Source of the DNA: an uncultured Methylococcaceae bacterium
GTDB lineage: Bacteria; Pseudomonadota; Gammaproteobacteria; Methylococcales; Methylomonadaceae
NCBI GenBank assembly: GCA_903873045.1
Contig: CAIQND010000692.1
Location: 1 to 13,499, forward strand
DNA length: 13,499 nt
Direction of reading: 5' to 3'
Below, piece by piece: positions 1 to 7,152 of the stretch. The notes beneath the pieces are model-generated. The model saw only the letters and a list, made by a program, of their open reading frames with translations, was not told the origin of the DNA and did no database searches. Numbering within the stretch: the stretch's first letter is position 1; each line of letters opens with the position of its first letter. The translations under genes were made by a program, and so were the position numbers.

Positions 1-116
1 AGGTTTGCCCAAAAGGCAGGAAATGGTGCGCGTATAACGAAAATGCACGGTAAATAGGGGGTTTGAGGGCAAAATAATTATTTTTTCAGCTTTTTTATGA
101 AGAAAATGGAGTATTA

Positions 117-1271
117 AACCTTAAGTCGGACAGACTCCTAGGTAAGGTTATTGAAAGTATCAGTGGTGATGCTGCTGATGCTTTTATATCGAGGGCAGTT
201 TTCTCACCTCTTGGAATGCGCCATAGCGGTTTTTCCGATAATGACGAACAATTGAGCGGCAATCTCGCAACAGGGTATTGGAAAGGCTGGTATTTTGGCT
301 CTCCCGACCTTGCAGAACCATCTGTGCTCAGCCCACATATTCCTTTACCAAATTCTGCCGCAGGGATGATTTCCACTGCGGATGACTACCTGCGCTGGCT
401 GATGAGCTTCGTTAGCGAAAGCGAACGTGTTAACTCTATAGAGGCCAAAATCGTTGAGCGGATGCTGGTGCCTCGTTACAGGGTGAACCCCAACTACAGT
501 ACTTGCTTTGGGTTGTTTGTGGAGATTGTAGACGATTTGCCTTTCTACTACTTTGCCGGAAGCAGTTCGGGGTTTTCTGGTTTTATGTTTATGATTCCCG
601 ATCTTGGCTTGGTGGGTGTTGCGTTATGCAATCACGGCGCTTGCACCAACGAGCTGAGAGAGATTATGTATCAAGTTTGCCGGAAAACAGTTAGTGGCAG
701 TTTTTTGCCCTATTTTGGACAGCGTGCTGAGAAGTTCAATGTTATTGCCGGAAATCGAATGAGCACCGTACACTTCAAGGGAGAAGATGGAAATGTCCCA
801 GAGTTTATTCGAGACGATCGCCAAATTAATCTCTATCCCCATTCAAGAAACGTCTATTTTATGCTTGATAGCGATTGTCGCCACCAAATGCTCAGGATTA
901 GTGGCCTGGGCAAAGGAGACACCATCATCACAGTTGGTGATCAGGTTTTTTATGAGAAGCTAAGTCGTCTACGGAAACAGCCAGCAGCGCCTGAGCCATG
1001 GGGGGAATTGGCTGGCTTTTATCTACATGCCGCTTTTGGAAAAGTAGAGATTATCTATAGGGAGAGCCAAGTCTACCTGAACTATGGCGTGGCATACGAG
1101 ACGTTACTGCAGCCGATCGGTGGGCTGCATTTCAAACAAAAACCCGGGGCGTTTTGTTTTGAAACCATCGTGTTTAACAAAGATAAGACTACTGGTGAGG
1201 TTGTATCCTTTGTGTTGAACGAAATGGTATTTTTACGGCAATTTCAACCAGTGTGTATGAATGGGAAGTAA
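117..1271 (+). pseudogene. 5'-truncated beta-lactamase-fold serine hydrolase with C-terminal DUF3471-like domain
   Basis: This is the C-terminal part of a class C beta-lactamase/esterase-type serine hydrolase. Homology by eye begins at about 117 with residues NLKSDRLLGKVIESISG, which match the segment just after the YxN motif, and continues through FSPLGM (M codon at 216). No start codon lies in this frame between the stop at 75-77 and 216. The SxxK nucleophile region and the tyrosine of YxN are therefore absent, and about 100-150 N-terminal residues are missing. The third motif, normally HxG, reads FAG in YYFAGSSSGFSGF. After about residue 250 (counted from 216) a beta-rich tail resembles DUF3471 domains (ELAGFYLHAAFGKVEI). 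An ATG at 216 could give a 351-residue product, but it would lack the catalytic serine. A remnant is more likely than an active enzyme, although the long clean frame suggests recent truncation. The flavoprotein gene follows closely on the same strand. Confidence 0.7.
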
Positions 1272-1282
1272 AAGAGAGCCTC

Positions 1283-2764
1283 ATGAAGAAAGATTATGAA
1301 GTCGATGTATTGATCGTGGGGTATGGCGCAGCGGGCGCCAATGCTGCTATAGCTGCTCACGATGCCGGAGCCCACGTTTTGATCGTGGAGAAGCTGCGTG
1401 TTGGTGGCGGAAACAGTGCTGTTTGTGCTGGCGCCATGGTGATTCCTGAGAGCCAGGAGACGGCAATAGCGTATTACAGAGCGCTCTCGTCCGGCACTGT
1501 GGGGGAGGAGATGATCCGTGCCTTTGCCGAGGCTATGGTCGGCATACCCGATTTGCTGTCCAGACTGGGTTTGGAGTTCACGGTCGAGCCGCCAATTCCC
1601 CCCACTTTTCCGTCATTGATGCCTGGTAAGCTGAAACAGATTCATATCCACCCCACAGGTGAGAGTGGATTTCGGTTTCTCGAAGGGCTGGTTAAGGATC
1701 GCAACATCGAGGTCCTTACGGATACGCAAGTGAAAACGCTGATCCGAAATCCAGAAACTAGGGAAGTCTTGGGTGCGAAAGCGCAACGTAATGGGCAAGA
1801 CATTCAACTTCTGGCGCGTAAGGGCGTCATTTTGACGTGTGGCGGCTACGCCTACAATCCGGCGATGCTGGCAAACTTCAATCTTCCTGGCGCAACCGAT
1901 TATATTTTCCCTTGGGGCGCACCCGGGAACACTGGGGATGGTATTCGCTTAGCTACTGAGGTTGGCGCCGCGCTTTGGCACATGGCGGCAATAGAGTGGG
2001 GGAGATTGTGCGCACGCGAACCCAGCAAAAAGTTCGGCACTGCGATCGGCTACGGTTTGGGGCGGACAAAGCGCGCTGGCGGCTACCTGTTCGTCAATAA
2101 GTTCGGGGAACGGTTTATGGCTGAGGACGCATCGCTCAGCCATTGCAAAGCGCAGCTTGATATCTTGCGGTATGACCACTGTAATGCGGAGTACCGAAAT
2201 TTGCCTGCCTTTCTGATTTTTGACCAAACATATCTCTCAAGAGGGCCAATTGCCCCTACCGCCCAAATGTCTGAGAAGAAAAGGGGCGGAATGGTTGGCT
2301 ACTCTTTAGTTAACAAGATCTACGATTGGAGCGCCGACAATCAAGCCGAAATCGAAGCGGGGTGGGTGCTTCAGGCGCAAACCGTCGTCGAGTTGGCAAA
2401 TAAGATCGGGGTCGAAACCAATGCTCTGGAGGAGACTATCAGGCAATATAACCGCGCCTGTGCCGAACACTGTGATTCCCTATTTGGTCGAAACGAAAAA
2501 ACCTTGGCCCCTTTCGAGACGCCTCCCTATTTCTCCGTCGAACTGGGACTGTCGCTCGTGAATACACAAGGTGGCCCAAAACGCAATGTAAATTGCCAAG
2601 TGCTAGACCATAACGATGGCGTTATCCCAAGACTATACGCAGCTGGGGAATTGGGTTCTTTTTTTGGCTTCCTTTATCAGGCGGGAAGCAATTATCCCGA
2701 AGCATGGGCATTCGGCCAGATTGCCGGAAGGACGGCGGCAGCCGAAACGCCGTTGAGCGAATGA
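1283..2764 (+). CDS. FAD-dependent oxidoreductase of the fumarate reductase / 3-ketosteroid dehydrogenase flavoprotein type
   Basis: The product is about 493 residues. It belongs to the FAD_binding_2 family, which carries out hydride transfers to or from C=C bonds in substrates such as fumarate, urocanate or 3-ketosteroids. The N-terminal dinucleotide-binding motif is GYGAAG (residues 13-18) with an acidic VEK strand end about 25 residues later. A GGNSAVCAGAM segment follows. Near the C-terminus, GGPKRNVNCQV and the run PRLYAAGELGSFFGFLYQ, followed by GSNYPEAWAFGQIAG, are the family's FAD-clamping signature. No signal peptide or heme domain is visible, so it is probably cytoplasmic. ATG 1283 is chosen over the upstream ATG at 1253, which lies inside the previous gene; AGAGAG at 1272-1277 can serve as ribosome binding site. 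Only 11 bases separate it from the hydrolase fragment, so the two were probably co-transcribed. The substrate cannot be told from sequence. It converges on the minus-strand operon 21 bases away. Confidence 0.88.
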   Translation: MKKDYEVDVLIVGYGAAGANAAIAAHDAGAHVLIVEKLRVGGGNSAVCAGAMVIPESQETAIAYYRALSSGTVGEEMIRAFAEAMVGIPDLLSRLGLEFTVEPPIPPTFPSLMPGKLKQIHIHPTGESGFRFLEGLVKDRNIEVLTDTQVKTLIRNPETREVLGAKAQRNGQDIQLLARKGVILTCGGYAYNPAMLANFNLPGATDYIFPWGAPGNTGDGIRLATEVGAALWHMAAIEWGRLCAREPSKKFGTAIGYGLGRTKRAGGYLFVNKFGERFMAEDASLSHCKAQLDILRYDHCNAEYRNLPAFLIFDQTYLSRGPIAPTAQMSEKKRGGMVGYSLVNKIYDWSADNQAEIEAGWVLQAQTVVELANKIGVETNALEETIRQYNRACAEHCDSLFGRNEKTLAPFETPPYFSVELGLSLVNTQGGPKRNVNCQVLDHNDGVIPRLYAAGELGSFFGFLYQAGSNYPEAWAFGQIAGRTAAAETPLSE

Positions 2765-2785
2765 GCCGCCCATCAAAGGTGAAAA

Positions 2786-3499
2786 CTAGGGTATCTTCGT
2801 AACGATTGTTCCTGTCGAGTCACCGGTTAATAGATTCCGAATGGTCTCAGTGACGCGACGGGTTGCAGCCATCCCGGTGAATCTGCTTGGGCAGATTGCA
2901 TTGACGCGAACGCTATAGGGGGCCAACTCCAGTGAAAGGTAGAGTGTTAACATATTCAGCGCGGCCTTAGAGACGCCGTAAAATGCCTGCCCCCTTTCTT
3001 CATAGACGTAGAGGCCTGAAATGCTTGATACGTTGACAACAGACCGGTTCCACCGTGCGTTTTCATCAGGTTGATCCTTCCAGCAATATTGGTAGATTGC
3101 CGAAGCCAGTTGCATTGGAACAATAGAGTTTAGGAGCATCTGAGACTGTGGATAGTCGTCGGCCTGCCAGAGATCGCGAAGATTTCCGTGAAATTTGATG
3201 TCGGCGGCGGCATTGATCAGGGCATCAATGCGGCCATATCGAGCCAAGGTTACCTCAACCACTCGCTTCACATCTTCACGGCAGGTAAGATCAGCTTGAA
3301 CTAGGTAGGCTGGCACGTCGCTCAAAGCGGATTCGTTTTCTGGCTCGTCTGCCCCCTCTAAAGGCCGCTGAAACTGCGAGGGAATATTGGGGATAGTTGA
3401 GCGATAAGTTGCCACCAGCTCATAATCTTCTTGCAGGGCATGACAGAGGTCTTGACCGAGACGTCCGCCTGCGCCAGTAATCAGGCATACGGGTTTCAT
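2786..3499 (-). CDS. Short-chain dehydrogenase/reductase (SDR)
   Basis: This is a classical SDR of about 237 residues, an NAD(P)-dependent oxidoreductase with a Rossmann fold. The cofactor motif is TGAGGRLG (residues 8-15), followed by DL in QADLT, NAAAD in the fourth strand, and a visible catalytic triad Ser161-Tyr174-Lys178 (SSISG, YGVSK). The C-terminal NLLTGDSTGTIV corresponds to the usual TG(Q)-I-V ending. The start at 3499 gives a product beginning right before the first strand, and the ATG overlaps the stop of the oxygenase gene as ATGA (3496-3499), implying translational coupling. The open frame extends 11 codons further upstream, to 3532, but that would lengthen the overlap. It is the last gene of the operon. 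Substrate unknown; by context it may oxidise or reduce a hydroxyl or ketone on the product of the neighbouring 2OG oxygenase (inference). Confidence 0.9.
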   Translation of the reverse strand: MKPVCLITGAGGRLGQDLCHALQEDYELVATYRSTIPNIPSQFQRPLEGADEPENESALSDVPAYLVQADLTCREDVKRVVEVTLARYGRIDALINAAADIKFHGNLRDLWQADDYPQSQMLLNSIVPMQLASAIYQYCWKDQPDENARWNRSVVNVSSISGLYVYEERGQAFYGVSKAALNMLTLYLSLELAPYSVRVNAICPSRFTGMAATRRVTETIRNLLTGDSTGTIVTKIP

Positions 3500-4449
3500 C
3501 GACAGTCCCGCCGATTGATCGCTGTTCCCCATCGCGCTTCTGCGTCATACACACTGGCGTGCAGCCACAGGATAATGCTGTTGCGTGTTCGCCCAGGGTT
3601 CGTTACGAATCTGTGGTAGGAGTGTGGGCTGCATTCAAAGAGAAACAGAGCGTTATTGAGTGGCGGTATCAGCTTCACCGCCGTGTCTTCTGTCTCACGA
3701 TCCGCGCTATAAATGCCGGTTTCACCGCCATCTCCTTGTTCCCATCCATCATTACAAAGGTAGAAGATCATCGTTGCCGCACGTATATATTCCTTTGGTT
3801 TCGCGTCGGGCACTTTAGCTTGCCCGGTAAAGTAATTACATCGGCCCCGCGGCGGAAGCATTAACTCTTCTATCATGCTGTTACTCTCATCAAACCAAGC
3901 TGAACAACAGTCTGTATGAATCCATCCAGTTCGGCTGCCCCGTGGATTTGAGTGTAATGCTCCTTCGACACGAGGCAAAAATTTAAGATCCAGTAGTTCT
4001 GCTAGCGAACGAAGCCACGCTTCTGTAAACAAAGGGGAGAATGCGGTGGCCAGCTTATCGGTTAGCCCCAATATCAAACCATCGCTGCGCCCCAGAGCAC
4101 GTCTCATTTTATACTCACCTTCGCGCTTACCGGCAGTCGTCTCCAGTATCAGGGAAAATTGGTGACTTAGCTCTTTATAAGTTTCCGAATCGAATACATC
4201 GGTGGCGCTAAAATGGCGAAAGGGCAACGAACAATCCCACCACTGCCCCCCTCCAGGTAAAGACTTGCGCAAGTGCGTTCTTGTACGTTGATTCGGCAAC
4301 TGCGGCTCTATGCCGGGACCAAACTGAGGTCTTGTCGCCTCCAAAGATTGGTGTGTATACTCGAGTCCCAATATCGAATCAGACAACTGGCCTGATGTCG
4401 TTTGGTGCTCAGAATTGATTTTCAAATTGGTCATTGGTGGGAATCTCAT
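3496..4449 (-). CDS. 2-oxoglutarate/Fe(II)-dependent oxygenase, prolyl-hydroxylase-like
   Basis: The product has 317 residues. The double-stranded beta-helix signature is clear. His178 and Asp180 in GWIHTD and His279 in SYHRF form the expected HxD...H iron site, and Arg289 in GRTRNS is the likely 2-oxoglutarate anchor. GGETGIY and the strand NALFLFECSPHSYHRF are typical of prolyl-4-hydroxylase-like and related 2OG oxygenases. Such enzymes hydroxylate unactivated C-H bonds on small molecules, amino acids or peptides, consuming O2 and 2-oxoglutarate. The first 90 or so residues show no recognised domain. Start ATG 4449 overlaps the stop of the upstream small gene as ATGA (4446-4449); an alternative ATG lies five codons later at 4434. 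Neither has a strong ribosome binding site, which fits coupled translation. The 3' end overlaps the SDR start in the same way. Substrate unknown. Confidence 0.88.
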   Translation of the reverse strand: MRFPPMTNLKINSEHQTTSGQLSDSILGLEYTHQSLEATRPQFGPGIEPQLPNQRTRTHLRKSLPGGGQWWDCSLPFRHFSATDVFDSETYKELSHQFSLILETTAGKREGEYKMRRALGRSDGLILGLTDKLATAFSPLFTEAWLRSLAELLDLKFLPRVEGALHSNPRGSRTGWIHTDCCSAWFDESNSMIEELMLPPRGRCNYFTGQAKVPDAKPKEYIRAATMIFYLCNDGWEQGDGGETGIYSADRETEDTAVKLIPPLNNALFLFECSPHSYHRFVTNPGRTRNSIILWLHASVYDAEARWGTAINRRDCR

Positions 4450-4673
4450 TCTTGAGTTGAGCTTCGTCCCGGGGTAACGTCTAGCAGGGTTACGCCTTGG
4501 AATGAAGGAGGTTCTGGAAGAGAAGGGAACGAAAAATGGAGCTGAGTGGCTCGGTTTTTTTGGATACTCAACATTGGGTCAATTAGGCGTGCCAAACAAT
4601 CTCGATATTTGCGGCAACAACAGAGTAAGTTCATCCATTTGTTCATATAATTCAGTGTATGAGGCGCGTACAT
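4446..4673 (-). CDS. Small coupled protein of unknown function (75 aa), candidate peptide precursor
   Basis: This is an unrecognised reading frame. Support for it being real comes from placement: its ATG is 4 bases after the stop of the C58-like gene (TGA-CAGC-ATG) and its TGA overlaps the oxygenase ATG. The product is basic and Cys-rich in its first half (NLLCCCRKYRDCLARL) and has a proline-rich, hydrophobic second half containing FSFPSLPEPPSFQG, ending in a polar tail SSTQE. No signal peptide or transmembrane helix is evident. A second ATG at 4646 (MNKWMN) could be the true start. Sitting between a cysteine-protease-like gene and a prolyl-hydroxylase-like gene, it might be a substrate peptide that is hydroxylated and cleaved. 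That is inference; it could equally be a spacer frame or a fragment. Confidence 0.45.
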   Translation of the reverse strand: MYAPHTLNYMNKWMNLLCCCRKYRDCLARLIDPMLSIQKNRATQLHFSFPSLPEPPSFQGVTLLDVTPGRSSTQE

Positions 4674-4677
4674 GCTG

Positions 4678-5574
4678 TCAATCTAAATGTCTTGGAAAGA
4701 CATTTAGTGTCTGCGATGAAACGTTTTTAAGTTTATAGAGTGTCAGAAAAGAGTCTTCTATCGAAGGCTCGAACTTTCGGTAGCTGACATGGATTAGGAA
4801 TGTGTTTAGCCACTGATGAAAGCCAGTGTCACGAGACTCGATGATCTCGCCAGCGTTCGGGTCAAAGAAGTGGTGCTGATTTTTTAGATCAAGGTAGTAT
4901 GCGATGCGATGGCCACCCGGTTGCCCGCTCTTAAGATAGCGAAGTACGCCTATAATGGCCGAGCCTGCGGGTAGCGATTTCAGACAAGGGAGAGTTTGGG
5001 GCAGGTCAGGAAAGCGCACAATGCTGGCAGAGTCATAGCGAAACATCCGCGAAAGATCGTATAAAATATAGTCTCCTTGGTGCTCATCGACTACGCGTTG
5101 CTGAATTTCTTTCCAGTCCTGTGTCCCGTACTTCTTAGTCAGTAACAATAATTCTCTTTCGCCAGGGTTAAAGTTTTCCGGAAAAGCGGGGTAATGGCTA
5201 AGCGCCTGCATACTAGTGAGATGATGAAGGAGTTCGGCACTGGGTTCTTCGATCTGAGACATTGGAGAGCGAGAGCACAACTTTTCGTTTAGCCAAAAAT
5301 AGGTGAGTCCTGAACAAAGCGTACCTTGGTCTGGTGAATAGTGATGTTTTCGCCAGATCTGTTGCGAGAATGCCTGCGCCCGAGACAGAGACGAATCGGT
5401 GGCTAACTTGGAGAAGAGACTAAAATGCATGAATCGAGTCTTCCTTTGGGTGAGTTTAAACAAACTTGGGTTATTCTGCATAAAGGTACGTAACGCACCA
5501 TAGTAGGCTAGGCGTAAGGATTGCTTCGTAGATTGATAGTAGTGACCTACAACACGCATCACACCTACATTCAT
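4678..5574 (-). CDS. YopT-type (C58 clan CA) cysteine protease-like protein
   Basis: The product has 298 residues. It carries the hallmarks of C58 papain-fold proteases (YopT/AvrPphB): the nucleophile segment GTLCSGLTYFWL (Cys87), GGHRIAYYLD (His222) and HHFFDPNAGE (Asp238). My recollection is that YopT uses Cys139, His258 and Asp274; the 16-residue His-to-Asp step is the same here. Family members cleave proteins or peptides, often as secreted effectors or by self-processing. No signal peptide, secretion domain or repeats are visible. The N-terminal 60 residues are basic and aromatic-rich. The start is ATG 5574; an ATG at 5559 has AGGTG too close to it to be preferred. It is the first gene of the minus-strand operon, about 130 bases downstream of an extended -10 promoter. 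In this company, peptide maturation or leader cleavage is more plausible than a host-cell effector role (inference). Confidence 0.78.
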   Translation of the reverse strand: MNVGVMRVVGHYYQSTKQSLRLAYYGALRTFMQNNPSLFKLTQRKTRFMHFSLFSKLATDSSLSRAQAFSQQIWRKHHYSPDQGTLCSGLTYFWLNEKLCSRSPMSQIEEPSAELLHHLTSMQALSHYPAFPENFNPGERELLLLTKKYGTQDWKEIQQRVVDEHQGDYILYDLSRMFRYDSASIVRFPDLPQTLPCLKSLPAGSAIIGVLRYLKSGQPGGHRIAYYLDLKNQHHFFDPNAGEIIESRDTGFHQWLNTFLIHVSYRKFEPSIEDSFLTLYKLKNVSSQTLNVFPRHLD

Positions 5575-5688
5575 ACCATTTTTACTGCATAGGCGAAGAA
5601 ATCTGTTTTTGGTGTTATCGTGATTATGAAATAAGCAGTTCTTTATAGAATTTTAAGACAAAATCCATAGAAACGTTCCAAAATACCT

Positions 5689-5749
5689 GTACGAAACTGA
5701 TGTACTAAAATTATACCATGTACGAAATCCATTTTGCCTACTTTCGTAC
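5689..5749. repeat. TTTCGTAC octamer array around the promoter (candidate operators)
   Basis: The octamer GTACGAAA/TTTCGTAC occurs exactly at 5689-5696, 5720-5727 and, inverted, at 5742-5749. A one-mismatch copy (GTACTAAA) lies at 5702-5709. The 5720-5727 and 5742-5749 copies form an 8-bp inverted repeat with a 14-base centre. The copies bracket the -10 element, so a regulator bound here would be expected to control the operon. Confidence 0.5.
5710..5718 (-). promoter_or_regulatory. Extended -10 promoter for the C58-peptide-oxygenase-SDR operon
   Basis: Read on the minus strand this is TGG-TATAAT, a perfect extended -10 element (TGn) with a consensus hexamer. No good -35 hexamer is found at 16-18 bases upstream, which fits extended -10 promoters. 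The predicted transcription start is near 5703, giving a leader of about 130 bases before ATG 5574. Confidence 0.6.
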
Positions 5750-5761
5750 ACCATAATAACC

Positions 5762-5795
5762 ACCGGGTCACCGGAGGCGGTCACTCGCCCCCGGT
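5762..5795 (-). ncRNA. Group II intron domain VI
   Basis: Just 3' of domain V, the minus strand forms an outer stem ACCGGG/CCCGGT (5790-5795 with 5762-5767) and an inner stem GGCG... (5776-5779 with 5786-5789), leaving an unpaired stretch with an adenine that could supply the branch point. Assigned by position and pairing. Confidence 0.55.
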
Positions 5796-5802
5796 TCCCA
5801 CA

Positions 5803-5835
5803 GAACGTAGCGTGCGGATTTCCCGCACTACGCTC
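5803..5835 (-). ncRNA. Group II intron domain V
   Basis: On the minus strand these 33 bases begin GAGC (catalytic AGC triad) and fold into an 8-bp lower helix (GAGCGTAG with CTACGTTC), a two-base CG bulge on the 3' side, and an upper helix TGCGG/CCGCA capped by a GAAA-type loop. This matches the highly conserved domain V architecture. Confidence 0.75.
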
Positions 5836-5977
5836 TTCAATCGATGATTCACAGCACAGTAATAGTTTGTATCCTCGCATGAGGAATTACCAAATACACT
5901 GTAACGAATAACCTGTCTAAATAGGTTGTGTCGCAAATATTCCGAAGGCTGCAACCCGCACTTATCTGCGGGCAAAA

Positions 5978-6680
5978 TTATCCTGCTAAAGCCATAAATT
6001 GCTTATAAGCCGGAATATTTTCCTCGGAAAGTTGCCCCTTTCGGATCATGTGCGCCGTTTCAATTCCATCGATAGTTGCCTGTGCCGAATGAAATGCCTT
6101 AAATCCCATCATGGGATTGGTGATTTTCTTGATGAAACGGTGATCCTGTTCAATCAGGTTATTCAAATATTTAACCTGGAGTATTTCAATAAAACTGATT
6201 AAACCTGCCAGCATCAACAACATATTCCAGCATCAACAACATATTAATGTTCTCCAAGCCTGCATAGTTAGCACCACTTTTATCCATGACGACTTTGCTA
6301 GGGAACCCGTTAGCGTCGATTACTTGTTTGAAGAAGGCGGTGGCCGCTGCTTCATCACGGTGCTCGGAAACCATGAAATCAATCGTGTCGCCGAATTTAT
6401 CAACGGCGCGATATAAGTAAACCCATTGGCCTTTGACTTTAACGTAGGTTTCATCCATCCGCCAAGATGATGCAACGGGGCGTTTACGTTTTTTGGCTTC
6501 TGCTGCGATGAGCGGCGAATAGTCGATAACCCAGCGGTTAAGTGTGGCATGATCCACTTTAACGCCACGCTCCGCCATGATTTTTTCTAGATCACGATAA
6601 GAGACACCATAACGGACATAGAAAAAAACAGCGTAAAGAATAATATCTTTTGGAAAATGAGCGCCTTTAAAACTGATCAT
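5978..6680 (-). pseudogene. IS6-family DDE transposase, frameshifted
   Basis: The N-terminal frame shows family motifs MISFKGAHFPKDI, YRDLEKIMAERG and DHATLNRW, with first catalytic Asp76 in WRMDETY and second Asp133 in VVMDKSGAN. The second frame carries YLNNLIEQDHR with the catalytic Glu, then GFKAFHSAQATI and IETAHMIRKGQL. The two frames are split by the duplication at 6208-6245. Removing one 19-bp copy fuses them into a normal protein of about 227 residues (ENINMLLMLAGLISF across the join). As it stands, translation ends soon after the duplication and lacks the catalytic Glu. ATG 6680 is the usual family start; an in-frame TTG lies four codons upstream. Confidence 0.9.
6208..6245. repeat. 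19-bp perfect tandem duplication in the transposase gene
   Basis: CCAGCATCAACAACATATT occurs at 6208-6226 and again at 6227-6245. Nineteen bases are not a multiple of three, so the duplication shifts the transposase frame. The sequence itself contains short CATCAACAACAT-type repeats that may have favoured slippage. Confidence 0.97.
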
Positions 6681-6743
6681 CGGTTCATCCAATCACTAAA
6701 AATACAAATTATCCCTCGGTCTGAAAAATTTTGCGACAGAACC

Positions 6744-7152
6744 ATTTTATTTCCTACAATACCTGCAACAAACTGGTTCCATCGCTGCAACAAAGGAAAA
6801 TTTGGTCTCGAAGCATGGACTAAGCGCAAGCGCAGTCGCTCAAACCAGGAAAACCTGGCGAAGGACCTGGCTGGAACAGGGATTTTTCGTGGTGGGTGAG
6901 GGTTGAGACTTGGATAGGTTTGTGCCGGTGGATTTTGAGGATAAGAATCGGATCACAAGGAACTGATTTTTGTTGCTTTTCGTTTTAATTTTTGGATCGA
7001 GCGAGAGTGGCGTGATCTTGGTGAGTGCCGAAAGATTGAAAATGGTGCTTGTAAAAATGGATTTAATGAGGGATACTTTGATTGAGGCGATTGAATTTCC
7101 TATCCGTCGGATAGATCGCAATTCGATAACCAACTAAATCAAGGAAAATTTT
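6744..7152. other. Intergenic stretch without a convincing gene
   Basis: This stretch holds 409 bases between the IS right end and the unknown 331-residue gene. Six-frame reading gives only short or low-complexity frames, none with recognisable motifs. From about 6890 the plus strand is noticeably rich in G and T. CTATCC-GTC-GGATAG forms a small perfect inverted repeat at about 7100-7114, some 40 bases before the next gene, and could be an operator. No clear promoter pair was found. Confidence 0.5.

Larger units (their letters stand above)
5753..5923 (-). mobile_element. 3' end of a group II intron (truncated remnant)
   Basis: The minus strand carries a good domain V followed by domain VI and a plausible 3' splice end (TTATTAT ending near 5753). 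The upstream part of the intron, including any reverse transcriptase gene, is missing because the IS6-family element starts at 5924. No reverse-transcriptase sequence is visible beyond the IS either. The exon resumes with GGTGTACGAAA, the first octamer of the operon control region, so the intron once lay directly upstream of the operon promoter. Identification rests on RNA structure read by eye; the class (possibly IIC) is uncertain. Confidence 0.7.
5924..6743 (-). mobile_element. IS6-family insertion sequence, 820 bp, inactivated
   Basis: Terminal inverted repeats are GGTTGTGTCGCAAA at 5924-5937 and its complement at 6730-6743 (GGTTCTGTCGCAAA read inwards), 13 of 14 bases identical and typical of IS6 ends. 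Without the 19-bp duplication the element would be 801 bp, in the family range. The 8 bases flanking each side (5916-5923 and 6744-6751) are not identical, so no target-site duplication is seen. This suggests the element's two sides were joined by cointegration or recombination rather than simple insertion. Confidence 0.88.

Noticed and set aside
95..376. 93-codon minus-strand frame over the hydrolase fragment
   Set aside because: The plus strand encodes clear beta-lactamase-family sequence over most of it.
4502..4738. 78-codon plus-strand frame antisense to the small coupled gene
   Set aside because: Its placement has no coupling to neighbours, whereas the minus-strand frame here is locked into the operon at both ends.
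5653..5975. Two overlapping minus-strand reading frames of 64-75 codons
   Set aside because: They run through the group II intron domain V and VI structure; conserved RNA explains the sequence and the peptides have no recognisable motifs.
6840..7133. 97-codon minus-strand frame rich in Ser, Ile, Lys and Thr
   Set aside because: It is low-complexity, a by-product of the strand's G/T bias, with no ribosome site and no motifs.
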